DNA from: Chimonanthus salicifolius
Taxonomy: Eukaryota; Streptophyta; Magnoliopsida; Laurales; Calycanthaceae
NCBI GenBank assembly: GCA_013350335.1
Contig: CM023539.1
Coordinates: forward strand, 69,522,781 to 69,586,780
Direction: 5' to 3'
DNA length: 64,000 bases
Shown piece after piece: positions 44,755-57,497 of the stretch. The notes under the pieces are model-generated. The model searched no databases, was not told the origin of the DNA, and worked only from the letters and a program-made list of their open reading frames with translations. Position 1 is the first letter of the stretch. Each line of letters starts with the position of its first letter. A program made the position numbers and the translations under genes.

Positions 44755-46413
44755 AAAACCCTAAAACCCTAAACCCTAAACCTCCAAAACTCTAAACCCT
44801 AAACGCTAAACCCTAAGCCCTAAAACCCTATACGCTAAACCCTAAAACCTTAAAATCCTAAATCCTAAAACCCGAAACCCTTAAAAACATAAACACTAAA
44901 ACCCTAAAACCATAAACCCTAAACCCTAAAACCCTAAATCCATAAACCCTATACCCTAAATACCAAACCCTAAAATCGAAAAATCCTAAACCCCTAAAGT
45001 AAGCCCAAACCCTAAAACCCTACAACCCTAAACCCAAACCCTAAGCCCTAAAATCCTAAACCCCTAAAACCTAAACCCAAAAACCCTACAACCCCAAAAC
45101 CCTAAAACCCTAACCACTAAACCCTAAACCCTAAAACCGAAAACCCTAAAACGCTTAAAGCCTAAACCCTAAGCCCTACACCCTAAACCCTAGAAACCTA
45201 AAACCATAAAACCCTATAACCCTAAAACCCAAAACCCCTAAAACCCTAAACCTTTAAACCGTTGACTCTAAAATCCAAAAATCCTATAACCCTAAACCCT
45301 AAACCCTAAACCCTAAAAAGTACACCCCAAAACCCTAAACCCTAAATCCTAAACACTAAAGCCCTAAACGCTAAACCCTTAAACACTAAACCCCAAACCC
45401 TACACCGTAAACCCTAAACCCTAAACCCCTAAAAACCTAAAACCTTAAACCCTAAAACCATACAACCCCAAAGCCCTAAAACCCTAAACCCCTAACCCTA
45501 AAACCCTAAAACCCTAAAAAACTTAAAGCCTAAACCCTAAAACCCTAGACCCTAAACCCTAAAACCCTAAAACCCTAAAACCCTATAACCCTAAAACCCT
45601 CAACCCCCAAAACGCTAAACCTAAAACCCTAAACACAAAACCCTAAACCCTAAACCCTAAAATCCTAAAACCCCAAACACTAAACCCTAAATCCCAGCTA
45701 AAACCCTAAAATCCAAAAACCCTAAACCCTAAAATGCTAAAACCTTAAACCCTAAAACCTAAAACCCGAAAACACTAAAACCCTAGACCCTAAATCCTAA
45801 ATTCCAAACCCTAAAACCTTAAAATCCAAAAGTCCTAAACCCTAAACCCTAAACCCCAAAACTCTAAAACCCTAAACCCTAAAAACTAAAACCCTAAAGC
45901 CTAAACCTTAAAACCCTAATAACTTAAAACCCTAAAGCCCTAAACGCTAAACCCTAAACCCTAAACTCTAGACCCTAAGCCCTAATACCCTAAAGCCCTA
46001 AACGCTAAAACCTAAACCCTAAACCCTAAAATCTTAAAACCCTAAACCCTAAAACCCTAAATCCTAAACCTTAAACCCAAAACCCTAAAACCTAAGCCCT
46101 AAAACCCTAAACCATTACACCCTAAACCCAAACCACTAAACCCTAAACCCTAAAACACTATAATCGTAAACCCAAAAAACCAAAACCCTAAGCCCTAAAC
46201 CCTAAACCCTAAAACCCTAAACCCTAAGCCCTAAACCCTAAACCCTAAAACCCTAAACCCTAAAACCCGAAACCCTTAAAACCCTAAACCCTAAAACCCA
46301 AAAATCGAAAAAACCCTAAAACCCTAAACCCAAAACCCTAAAATCGGAAAGCCCTAAAACCCTAAAACCCTAAAATCTTAAAACCCTAAACCCTAAAACT
46401 TAAATCCTAAAAC
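44755..46413. repeat. Second degenerate telomere-like array, CCCTAAA on +
   Basis: About 1.66 kb of CCCTAAA/CCCTAAAA with the same orientation and decay as 29111-31971. It is bounded on the left by the A3 LTR and on the right by the A4 LTR start at 46414; the five bases next to each LTR are AAAAC, which is also a common word of the array. The two arrays may be parts of one array split by the retroelements. Confidence 0.95.
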
Positions 46414-47676
46414 TGTAACGCCCCGCCCTTTTCACCCTTCTGAAAATTAGAGTCTGAAAATTTCTTTTGAAAGAAACACAGAGTGAAAGAGAGCTGGGCG
46501 GCGTCACATGCGACTAAGTTCGGACTTCCAAGTCCGGACCCTTACTGGCCACCCATGTGTACATCGACTAAACCATGAGAGATAATACACATATGGAACT
46601 AAACATGACTTTCGGAATAACTAGATACTGCGGAATAGTTTGAAAAAGATAGCAAGTACCAGTCTCATTGGTAAATGACTAAACCAGCATCCATAGATAA
46701 TAGTCTAATCAAACCATAGTAAGTAATTAATTATTACATGTCCATCAAAATATAATTCAAATGACAGAGATAAATAATCCTGTTCATCATTCACACTTAG
46801 GCTTGGCTCCCCTCCCGGTCATTGACCTTCTCTTCCTTCCCTTTCTTGTACCTGCATTCTCCTCTGAGGATAGAATTAGGGTGTTAGATCAACGCGCCCC
46901 AGTAGTTTCCCAATCAGGGCTACCACATTTTAGCATATAAAACAGCATATAATCATATACATGGATCATCAAAACAGGTAAAACAATGCTATGAAGTATG
47001 CACATGCATGAGTCTCTCCCATCATGTACATTCGTAGCCATACTTGACGTGCCTCGCACCGGTTAAGGTAATCACAATACAGTTCCATCTCTTCATCATT
47101 GAGTTGACTCATATCACATATTAGTCCTCCTTGCGGGACCTTCATCGCCTAAGGAGACCATTGTGACTATGATCTCAATGCTACTCCTCCAGGAGGGACT
47201 CTCATCGCCTAAGGAGGACTAACTCAAATTGCAACACTGTAGAACTCAGTCATAATCCCATGTCTATGCATGAGATGCCAATGCTTTTGTATGTCAGTTG
47301 TAAATGCCATAATTCTCATATCCCAAAATATGGTAAGTATAGTAACTGTCAATATCTCATAAACCTTCAGGAAACGGTGTAATGTGGTTCCAAGTAGGTA
47401 GGAAACCTACTGAAGATTCACTTCAGTACTTGATCTTTCTTTAGCGTCACCCGATCACGCCGCTCGGCACTTCGTTCAAACTTCCGGTACCTTATCCATA
47501 TATCAATCAGTAATCATAACATCATTTACTATTCAATCCATCTACGACCCATCCACATCATGTGGGCTTCTTCATTCATCACCTTTAATCCCATTTATTA
47601 CTTAACCCAATTCTATCAAATATCATTGATGGGGTTCGGCCATACTACATGGCCGAACCACATCCTATGGGTTTTT
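46414..47676 (-). mobile_element. Element A4 LTR fragment, variant family A
   Basis: Starts TGTAACGCCCCGCCC and is cut by the gap. It follows the A LTR order up to a GGTTCGGCC hairpin near 47635, but in place of the GACG/CGTC hairpin it has two CATCGCCTAAGGAG units, each closing a hairpin: CTCCTT/AAGGAG at 47127-47156, and outer arms AGTCCTCC (47123-47130) and GGAGGACT (47213-47220). It is a separate subfamily. Confidence 0.82.
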
Positions 47677-47776
47677 NNNNNNNNNNNNNNNNNNNNNNNN
47701 NNNNNNNNNNNNNNNNNNNNNNNNNNNNNNNNNNNNNNNNNNNNNNNNNNNNNNNNNNNNNNNNNNNNNNNNNNNN
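47677..47776. other. Assembly gap, 100 N
   Basis: Exactly 100 N. The LTR sequence on the left is in minus orientation and that on the right in plus orientation, so this is not one LTR with a hole in it. Confidence 0.93.
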
Positions 47777-48964
47777 CATCGCAATGGTACGCGAACGGCG
47801 ACCGGGATTATCGGACGAAAACGAAAAAGGACGTTATCAGTATTCGGTAGGATTCCTACCTTTTTGTAAGCCGTGGAGTATATGTATATGATGGTCTCCG
47901 TATTTCATTTCGGTAATCATATGGTTTATTTTATGGATAATGTTTTAACGCTATGGATGGTATTTTAAATGCTATGGATTATATTCCTATCCTATGGATC
48001 TTATATTATGAATATGAATTATGTTCCTATCCTATATTATGGATATGAATTATACATATATATATTACCTAGCATAATGCACTTACATCTCATGCATGGC
48101 ATGGGCGGGAAAATAAAGGAACCGGAGTCCATGTTCTGTCGGGGCGACCGAGAACAGACATGGGGATAACTTGTATGCTATGACCGGAGTCCATGCTCCG
48201 TCGAGGCGACCGAGAACAGACATGGGGATAGCCTGTTATGCTATAACCGGGGGCACCTTGACGAGGATTTGCCGTCAAGGGGGATATAACATTTATGATG
48301 ATGTGGATGATGGGTGGGATACATGACATAGGCACCCATGGCATGGTATTCATCATATGTTTTATTATATTGCTACCAGTATGCTTGTTATTACTAATCC
48401 ATGTGCTAGCCCTATTCTGAGTCCTACTGGGCGCGTTGTCTAACGCCCTACTTCTACCCTAGCTGATGACGCAAGGAGACGGAGGAAATGGTGGACGTGA
48501 CGGAAGTCAAGCTTAGGAGCTTGGGAAAGCGGCTACTTTATTTATCAAAGTTTTATTTTGGAAAAGTTGTTACTTAAGTAGCTTAGCTTGTCGAATTGTA
48601 ATAATTTTGGATTTCTTGCTATGGTCTGGATTATAATCTGTACGTTATCATTTTTGAGACATAATTATGAACATTGGGGTATCTTAGTAGTTTAATGATG
48701 TATCTTCCCTTCTATCTAAAACCGGTAGGATAGTATCTATTATAATGTTCCGCATGTAATTACATTCCGCGAGCTTACTTCCTACGCGTGAACCGTACTC
48801 GTGGACTTCGTTCCGCGCACGCGTGGGGTTGGCCAGTTAAGGGCCGGGCTTTAGAAGCTCGGACTTAACTCGCGTCGTGACGTCCGCGCCCGTTGTCACT
48901 TTTATTTAATTCAAAAAAAAAAAAAGTAGACTCTGAATTCGGTGAAAATGGGGCAGGCGTTGCA
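47777..48964 (+). mobile_element. Element A5 LTR fragment (plus)
   Basis: The right third of an A LTR in the same orientation as A3: TATCGGACGAAAACG-type start region, TAGGATTC.TACCT, two to three CGGAGTCCATG.TC.GTCG.GGCGACCGAGAAC units (48122, 48183, partial 48249), the hairpin CCTTGACG/CGTCAAGG (48256-48280) and end GGGGCAGGCGTTGCA at 48964. It abuts B LTR sequence at GTATC, which is the presumed target site; the other flank is not in the window. Confidence 0.85.
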
Positions 48965-49761
48965 GTATCATTAACACCTTCCAAGTATCATATTCAATAT
49001 CCAACACGTATCATACTCTCAGCATAAATTTGTTGCAAGTTATAAATAAACACACAACATGTTGTCATTAAGTTCCAAGCATTGCATTCGATGTCCAACA
49101 CATATCTTATTATCTTCACAAATTCATTTACACATTATACTTAAATACATACTATATTACCAAAGTGTCAACATCCTGTTCAATATCCATTTATCCGATC
49201 AAAAATTCTCATTAATCGCATAGAGTTGACATGAGTACACCCAAATGGGGCCTTTGCCACAGTTTCATTCAACAGTTCCCTTACTGAATGGCTTAATAAA
49301 CAAAAGGTCCCACTCAAGTCACTCCATGTCCAAGATTAAGGGTTAAAATAGATGTGAATACATGCTAAAAGGGTGATAAGTCCCCTCACTTGTGTGTGGA
49401 GTCGAAAACTGAAGCGAGTAAAATAATCAAGCGGCTTGGAGGGAGTTCAATCTGGTAAAACGGGGAAGAACGAATAAACAATCATGGTAAAACGGGCTAA
49501 AATGAGGTCTGACAGAAACGGGCCTAAAACTAGGTTGGGCCCAAAATGGTCCGAAATGGGCTAGGTCGAAAAACGGGCCATAAAATAGGCTGGGTCGAAA
49601 AACGGGTCAGGTCCGCTAGAAATGGACTGGGCCAGGTTTGGCTGAGTCAGATCTAGGATTGGACCCAAGAATTTTTGCCAAAACTGGCCTGAAATGGGTT
49701 TGGGCCTGGCTGGGCCGAGATCGAGTCTGGCCCTGGACTGGGCCAACTGCAATCGAGTCTA
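48965..49761 (-). mobile_element. Element B3 3' LTR, part left of the solo A LTR
   Basis: B LTR sequence from GTATCATTAACACCTTCC, matching 23955-24044 and then 27804-28490 of B1 with the solo B' LTR absent. It therefore shows the empty site of that insertion (AAACACACAACATGTTGTC). It ends at GAGTCTA, where the A LTR enters. Confidence 0.87.
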
Positions 49762-50514
49762 TGTAACGCCCCGCCCTTTTTCACTATGCCGAAAATCAGA
49801 GTCTATTTTTTTCTTTGAATAAAGAGTGAGAAAGAGCGGGACGTCACGACGCGAGCTAAGTCCGAACTTCCAAAGCCCGACACTTAACTGGCCAACCATA
49901 CGTGTGCGTGGACCAAGTCCACTAAAACGGTTCACACGTACTCTAGTTAACATGCGGAATAAAACATAAATGCGGAAATATAATAGAATAACAATTCTAT
50001 TCCATTTTAGATAGCAAGGATGTCCATCACTTAATCATAAATATCATATGTTAAAATATCCGAAATTAACATTCCAAACCATAGCAAATAATCTACATTA
50101 TTACAGTCCCACGAACTAATTACTCAAATACATTTTCCATGAGTAACTTAAACAAAATAGAACTAAAACATCCAAGCTCCTAAGCTTGGCTCCGATCACG
50201 TTCATCGTTCCTTTCAATTCCTGTGTCATCAACTAGGGTAGAAGTAGGGCGTTAGACAACGCGCCCAGTAGGTATTCCAATTAGGGTCAAACACATGGGT
50301 TAGTATAAAAATCCAGATGTAATACATCATATCGTATATGTAAAACATCGTATCCAAAACAGTGTATGATAATAGAGATCCAGTCATACAGATAAAACCA
50401 GAAATAGTGCATGATAATAGAGATCATAATCATGCTGATACAATGCCATGCCATGGGTGCCGTATGCCATGAGTCCCACCCATCACCCATATCACCAAAA
50501 CACATAGTATCCTC

Positions 50515-50700
50515 TTGATGGAAACCTTATCATCAAGGTATCCCCACAGTTGCCTTACGGATGCCCCGACGGAGTGTGGCCTCCGGTTGCCTCTTGATGG
50601 GATAATGCACATCAAGCTCTTCCTCTTGATGGAATATTCCTCATCAAGGTATCCCCCACAGGCTGCCTTATGGACGCCCCGACAGAGCGTGGACTCCGGT
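50515..50700. repeat. Three CTTGATG/CATCAAG hairpins with GCCCCGACRGAG units
   Basis: Hairpins near 50516-50541, 50594-50616 and 50632-50650, with TGCCTTACGGATGCCCCGAC near 50551 and GGACGCCCCGACAGAGCG near 50671. It is the equivalent of 13762-13920 with one extra hairpin. Confidence 0.85.
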
Positions 50701-51040
50701 CACATTTCATCCCTCCCATGCCATGCATGAGATGCAAATGGCAATATGCTATTAATAATACAAATCATAGCATTTAAAGTTCCATACTTTAAAACATATC
50801 ACTTATACAAAATAACTCATCAAAATATGAATTAAAACCATCATACATATTCCATGGTATCAATGAGGTAGGAATCCTACCAATGATCAACTATCGTGTC
50901 CTTGCATTTTTGTCCGAAAACCGATCACCAATCGTACACCGCTTGTAAGGTCCCGTTACCTTGTAACATATCAATAAATCAAAAACCAATGACCCCTTTG
51001 ATTTCCAACCACGTTTAAGTCCATAAACATAACTTAGTGG

Positions 51041-52207
51041 GGTTCGGCCATATAACATGGCCGAACCTCACTCACTTGGTTTTGGTCCCTCTTTTTGATC
51101 CTTGAGCATTCTAACCATTGTGGGTTCAAGATCATTCCATCTTTGATTCATTAAACCAAACACATATAAGTTAATCATTTAACCTTAATAACACCATAAG
51201 TCCACAAACACATTCCCCATGGGGTTCGGCCATACACCATGGCCGAACCCATGGTCCATCATTTTCACCAATATTTACCTCTTTGCCATTAATCTTTCCA
51301 TGGCTACTCACTTAGCTTATATATGCATAACTTAAGTCCCAACATCATTCCATTAGTTTTACATTAATGGAAGCCCTAAATCCATAAAACATTTTTTATG
51401 ATTCAATCATTCACTTAGGCCATTTATGCATGTCTAAAACCAAAACATGATCCATGGGGTTCGGCCATACACCATGGCCGAACCCATGGTCCTTTATTTT
51501 ACCATTTAGCCATTATTTCCTTCCACTCCTTAACTTGATAATCCATTCACCTACACATGATAGATCCATGAATGACCCATTAAAATGGTTCACGGGGTTC
51601 GGCCATACTACATGGCCGAACCCATGGTGTCCCATTTTCATCCTTTCTTTAAATCCTTTACCACATTAAGTCCATAAATCAAGTCCCTCCATGGGGAAGT
51701 TTAATCATACCCTTAGGTCATTATTTACAACTCACAGTCCAACAACATGACTTCCATTATTTTCATGATCCAATTGCATCTAAGTCCATCAACAATACAT
51801 CCATTTAAAATCTTTTTAAAATCATTAATAACCTTTCCCATGGGGTTCAGCCATACAACATGGCCGAACCCTATGGTTCATCACTTTCTCTCATAAATCA
51901 AATAACCATGATCATAATCTTTGATGGGGTTCGGCCATACATCATAGCCGAACCCATGGTCCATGGTTCTCCACCCTTTACATCATTTAGACCCATTTAA
52001 AATCCTTAATACCTTTCCATGGGATTCGGCCATACAACATGGCCGAACCCTATGGTTCATTATTTTCCTTAACATGTATGATTCATCCATGATTGATCTT
52101 TTGATGGGGTTCAGCCATACATCATGGCCAAACCTCATCCAACCCCTTTTTGGTCCTTGATGGTTCTTGTATATACAATTTAGGGTTTCGCCATGCAATG
52201 GCCAAAC
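51041..52207. repeat. Cluster of nine GGTTCGGCC hairpins in the solo A LTR
   Basis: Copies at 51041-51067, 51223-51249, 51458-51484, 51596-51622, 51844-51870, 51928-51954, 52022-52049, 52108-52134 and 52184-52207, plus a half copy near 52274. Most read GGTTCGGCCAT + ACAAC/ACACC/ACATC-like spacer + ATGGCCGAACC. Spacing is irregular (about 60-250 bases), so this is not a tandem array. Confidence 0.93.
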
Positions 52208-53401
52208 CATGTTCCTTGGCCATCCACCATTTCCCATATGGTAATGCATAAGTCCTTAGCCACAACAAGATTAGGGTTCGGTCATGTTCCTTGACCATCT
52301 TACTTAATAAAATCTCATTGAGTACTTACCGATTCCAGGACTCCTCTGTTTCTTTCACTCCTTCTTGCTCCTTTCCTTCCTTAGCCTCTTCTCCCTTCCT
52401 TCTTGATCCTTGGCCGAGATTGATCTTGATAAAATCTCTAGGAGTGGTTCGGCCAAGAGGTATAGGTTTGAGAGAGGGAGAGAGAGAGGAGATTTAAGAT
52501 AAAAACTCTAAGTGTTCTCTCCTTTGTTCAATGAGAGTGGTCGGCCTTGAGTGAGAGAGGGAGAGAGTGAGATGAGACTCCAAGTCTTGTTCTATGAGAG
52601 TGGTCGGCCAAGGGTGGTGTCCTTTGGGTTGATGCCCTTTTGTAACTCCCATGACCTTTCACCTCCTCATTGATACTTATTTTGGGGTTTCATCCCATGA
52701 GATGAAACTCCCCACCATATGACCCTTGATGGAAACCCTCCATGTTCCAACGTGTACACTTGGACATGTGTTGTGTAACATCAAAACCCTCCAACTTCCT
52801 TGTCTTGATCAATGAGGGTTGGCCAAGGGTGGTGTCCTTTGGTGATACCCCTTTGTAACCACCATGGCTCTTCACCTCCCTCATTAAAGCTTCCTATGGA
52901 GTTTCATTCCCATGAAATGAAACTCCCAACATTCCAACGTGTAACCCTTGAAGGTGTCGTTTGAAACAACAAAACTCTTCATCTTCCCACTCCACTCACT
53001 TAAGATGGAAGTCCCATTAATTTCCCATTCAACTCGCCTCCTTAACTCAACTCATATCTTTAAATCAACTCTAGTTAACTCACTTAAAATCAACTCAATT
53101 ACTTGATTCCATTTCCAACTTAATTCAGCCCTAATTTAATTAAGCTTGAACTCACTTGGTGGTCAACTAAGTCAACCATGACCCATTGGGTCCCAATTGG
53201 GCATTTGACCTAATTGACAACCTTGACCCAATTAAATAAGTCTCACCCATTTATTTCAATTGACCCATATCCACAATCCGTTGGGTATTAATTGGGTAAT
53301 TGACCCAATACCTTACCCATCTAAGGTTCATATCCATTAATTCACAATTTAAATGGGTAATTTCCATAAATATTTATAACTTGAAAATCCGGGGTGTTAC
53401 A

Positions 53402-54314
53402 GTCTGTGGGCTGGATCAACCCAGTGCCCAACTGAGTTGGCTCAGAGGGTCGCCCGAGTTGACTCAGTCACTCAACTGAGTCAAAAAAGGGAAAAGAGAA
53501 AAAAAATCAGGGAAATAGAAAACCAGGAAAAAGGGAAAATCACGGAAAATCAAGGAAGTAAAACAAGGAAAACCCGAGAGGGAAGAAAAAGGGAAGTTGG
53601 GAAAACGAAAGGGGGTGCAAACCTGAGATGGGTTTTTGACATGAGGAATGGCGACGACGACAGATACAAGGAAAGGAAGGAGGGCTTCGCCGCCGGGAAT
53701 GATTGCGAGATCTGGGTGGCAGAGTGGAAGGAGGAGCGGCAACAGAAGAGCATGAGAAGGTGGCTCGGGGCGACGACCAACAGTTGCACAAATTGGCCAA
53801 GGGGAGAAGGAGGAGAAGAACAAGAAGTGCAGAGAGGGAGAGAGAAGATGGTGAAGATGACCGAGAGAGGGAGGTGAGGCGGTTCACAGTAGCTGGAACG
53901 CTACAGTGCCGCGGGGAGGGGTCTTAAGAAGAGGCTAGGGTTTAGGGATTTGAGAGGGTTGGTATGTCTAGGGTCTTAGAGAAGGGATAAGGGTTCAAGG
54001 ATTTTAAATCCCTTTTTTTTTTGGATTTCTTTTCAAGGAAGAAAAAAAATACATTAAAGTCGAGAACCTGAAAAAAAATCTTGAATGTCAAACGTCGAGT
54101 GAGAAAATGTGTGATTTTAAATATTTTTCATGACATAGTACACTGTAATTAGAAAAATTACCAAAAAAATCATTCGAGTTCCCGAACTCGAAATGAAGCA
54201 AACTAGGGCCCACCACGGAGCCCACACCACCCCCAATGCTTCCAAAGCGTCAAGTACAACTCAGAGATCCCCAAAACTACCTAGAACCCCGAAATATTGA
54301 GTCGGGTCATTACA
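53402..54314 (-). mobile_element. Element B3 3' LTR, part right of the solo A LTR
   Basis: Starts with the GTCTG target duplication, continues as B LTR and ends GGGTCATTACA at 54314. It closely matches 32857-33771. Confidence 0.88.
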
Positions 54315-57300
54315 ACACTACCCCTTTAAGGAAATTCGTCCTTGAATTTCAAATTGAACTCATACCTCTAGTCTCAAACAAGGCAAAGAACTTCTTCCAC
54401 AACATTGCCTCATTCTCCCAAATAGAAGTCTCTCTGCCCTTGCATTGCAAACCGCTAAAACAAGATGGATAGTCTTACCACGAAGCATTTGCTCTCTAGA
54501 ATCCTCGATCCACACTGGTCTTTCTTTGTAGGTAACGTCCTCGTTGAGTCCCACGTCTTCCCAGTTAAGCACATACGACGAATCCTGATGATACTTCTAC
54601 AGCATTGAAACATGGAAGACATTGTGTACTCAGGTGAGACGCGGAGGGAGTACAAATCTGTAGGCCACTTCCCCGATCCTCTCTAGTACCTCAAATGGAC
54701 CAATATATCGAGGCGACAGCTTGCCTTAGCACCCAAACGTCTGAGTCCCATGACGGGCCGAACTCGAAGGAAAACACAATCTCGAATACAAACTCGAGTT
54801 CCCTTATCTGACGGCTAATATAACTGCTCTGCCGACTCTGGGCAGTCAAACCTCTGTTTGATCAATAATCTCCTTGACCATGTCTGGTGCTGACATCACT
54901 GTATCACTGATCTCGGCCCACAAAAAGGGTGATTTGCACGGTCTGACCTACAAGGCCCATACAGAGTCATTTTGATACTAGCCTGGTATATGTTGTTGTA
55001 GACGAACTCAACCAAGTGTAACCAACTCTCCAAATTACTGCCACGATAAAAAACACAAACTCAGAGTATATCCTCTAAGATCTAAATGGTCCACTCCTAC
55101 TGGTTGTCTGTCTATGGATGGAACACTGTCCAACTCTTTCAAGAAGCTTCGTCGGATCTGAGAAACAAGTTTCGGGTCCCAATCTGAAATAATCGACATA
55201 AGTACACCATACAGTCTGACAATCTCTGCCAAATATAGCCGACTCAAAGTCTCAAGAGAATCTGTCATTTTCAGGCCAACAAACTGGGCCAACTTAGTCA
55301 ATTGATCCACTATGATCCATATTGCATCATGTCTTCGAGGTGACTTTGGCAATCCAGTCACGAAATCCATAATAATATGACCTACTTCCATTTAAGGATC
55401 GAAAAGACTGCAATTTATCACCGATTCCCAAGTGCTTTATCTTGACCTCATGGCAAGTCAAAATAATGGGTCACAAACTCAGCCACTGACCTCTTCATGC
55501 ATCTCCACTAGAACTGCTGAAGCAATTCAAGACACATCCTTGCACGTCCCGGACGCACAACAAATCTAGAGTGATGGAAATGCCGTAATACCTCCTCGCG
55601 GCACTGCCCTTCCATGGGAACGAAAAGCCTACCCTGAAAGGTCAAACCACTATCTTGTCTCACAATCCATCCAAAGGGTCAACTGTCAGTGACCACAACA
55701 CTCCTCAATGCAATGCACCTCTCATCTATCTATTGAACTCTCGAAACTCTATGATAAAACTCTGGCCAGACAACCGTGCTGCAAAAATCTGGATCTTATA
55801 ACCTCCGACCAAACTCGACAAAGCTCCTCTCACCATGATATTCAAGGCGTCTGTAACTACGTTCGTCTTACCAGAGTGGTAGGACAACACAAAGTCATAG
55901 TCACCAAGGTACTCCATCCACCGTCTCTGCCTCATGTTCAGCTCCTTCTTGAGTGCAATACCACAACCACTAACTCCAAGTAATAACTAAGATATTTCAG
56001 CTTTTTAGGTCTTAAAATATCTCGAACCATAAATTATCTCTCTCCATCCTACATCAGAACACAACTAGAACTATTACCTGAAGCATCATAGGAAACCGCA
56101 TAGTCGTGGCCTCTTCTTGGCATAATCCACAATGAAGCGAAAGTCATACTCTCCTTCAGCCTCCAGAAGACTATCTCACAAGCTTCGTCCCAAACAAATA
56201 GAACATTCTCGCTGGTCAAACTTGTCATGGGTATGACGATCTTGGAGAAATCCTGGACAAACCGCCTGTAGTACCCCGCAACACCTAAAAAAACTGCAAA
56301 TTTTAAGCACACTCCATGTTCGCTCTCAACTCAGAACATCTTCATCCTTAGCCGGATCCATGGCCACACCGCCAGCTAACATCACGTGCCCCTGGCAACC
56401 ACACACTTGTTGTACATCGTATAAAGCTTGTGATCCCTCAAGACACAAAGTATGGTTTTCAAATGCTGCTCATGATCCTCCTTTGATGCTGAACATATCA
56501 AGATGTCATCAATGAAAACCACTATAACCGATCCAGGCACGGTCTGACTATCCATTTTGATTAGGTCAGTGAATGTCGCAGGGGCATTAGTTATCCCAAA
56601 CGGCATTACCTCAAACTCAAAGAGTCCAAAATGAGTATGGGAGGCAGTCTTCTCATTATCACACCCCCGCACCCTCATTGATGGTAACCCGAACAAAGAT
56701 CTATCATGGAGAAGCACTTAGATCCTCTCAATTGGTCAAACAGATCATCAATCCTTGGCAATGGATACTTATTCTTCATTGAACTCTGCTCAACTGGCGA
56801 TAGTCAATGTACAGTCTCACGGAGCTATCTTTCTTCTTAGCAAACAACGTCGATGCACCCCCAGATGAAGTGTTAGGCCGGATGAAGTTAAAGATTTCTA
56901 ACTCCTTGAACTATTTCTCCAACTCCAAAACCCCTGCCGGTAATGAAAGCATATACTCATAAAGCCATCCCCTTCTTGGTCAACAAAGCCGGTGCACTCC
57001 AAGGAGGGCGCTAGGCCAATCGTAGGCAAGAGACTCCAACTCCCCGAACTAACTCTTCGGCTCTAATACTCCTACTGGCACCACCCGATAATGAGTAATC
57101 GAAACAGGCGTCGCATCGAGAGAGAAGATCCATAACAAAACCCACCTTACGATGAGACGACAATCCATGGAGCTTCTCCGGAAGGACATTCGGGAACCCT
57201 CGGACCACGTGGGGCATCTCAAAATCCTCTAACCCCGAACTCTCCTCCAACCCAAGCTAGTCACCAAAATGCAGAACTCCTCCACGTCTGGACTATGAGC

Positions 57301-57497
57301 TGTAAACTGCTTGACGAAAGCATCCCCATGAGGAACTGACTTGTCACTCGCTTACGGTAGCAATCCAAGGTAACCTGATGGGAGAACAACCAATCCGTCC
57401 CTAGATGACTTCGAACTCTAACATCTGTAAAACTCGTAAACTGACCACCAATACTAACTCCAAAGGTCAAGACACACAATCCATAGATCTGGTCCAC
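54315..57497 (-). pseudogene. Element B3: gag-less Ty3/gypsy pol
   Basis: Partner of B2. Protease end/linker 57497-57261, reverse transcriptase start 57250-57011, core 56717-56382 with FIDDIL, connection/RNase H 56312-56049 and 55935-55726, integrase 55391-55035 (MDFVTGLPKSPRRHDAIWII with the first D; the second is read as ISDWDPK), chromodomain-like tail 54572-54360. It has the shared CAATGAGGG frameshift near 56676 and no gag. Its integrase segment is open for longer than in B2, where a private change breaks it. It is not functional. Confidence 0.87.

Larger units (their letters stand above)
49762..53401 (-). mobile_element. Solo A LTR, 3.64 kb
   Basis: Complete LTR from TGTAACGCCCCGCCC to CCGGGGTGTTACA with no internal region. 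Flanks are GTCTA (49757-49761) and GTCTG (53402-53406); uninterrupted B LTRs read GAGTCTGTGGG here, so this is a five-base target duplication with one later change. It contains three CTTGATG-type hairpins (50515-50660), nine GGTTCGGCC-type hairpins (51041-52207), a CT-rich stretch (52340-52410) and GTTTCATC/GATGAAAC hairpins near 52687 and 52900. The copy-1 duplicate keeps only its last 785 bases. Confidence 0.93.

Noticed and set aside
46414..48964. One complete LTR interrupted by a gap
   Set aside because: The two sides are in opposite orientation, so they are fragments of two LTRs.
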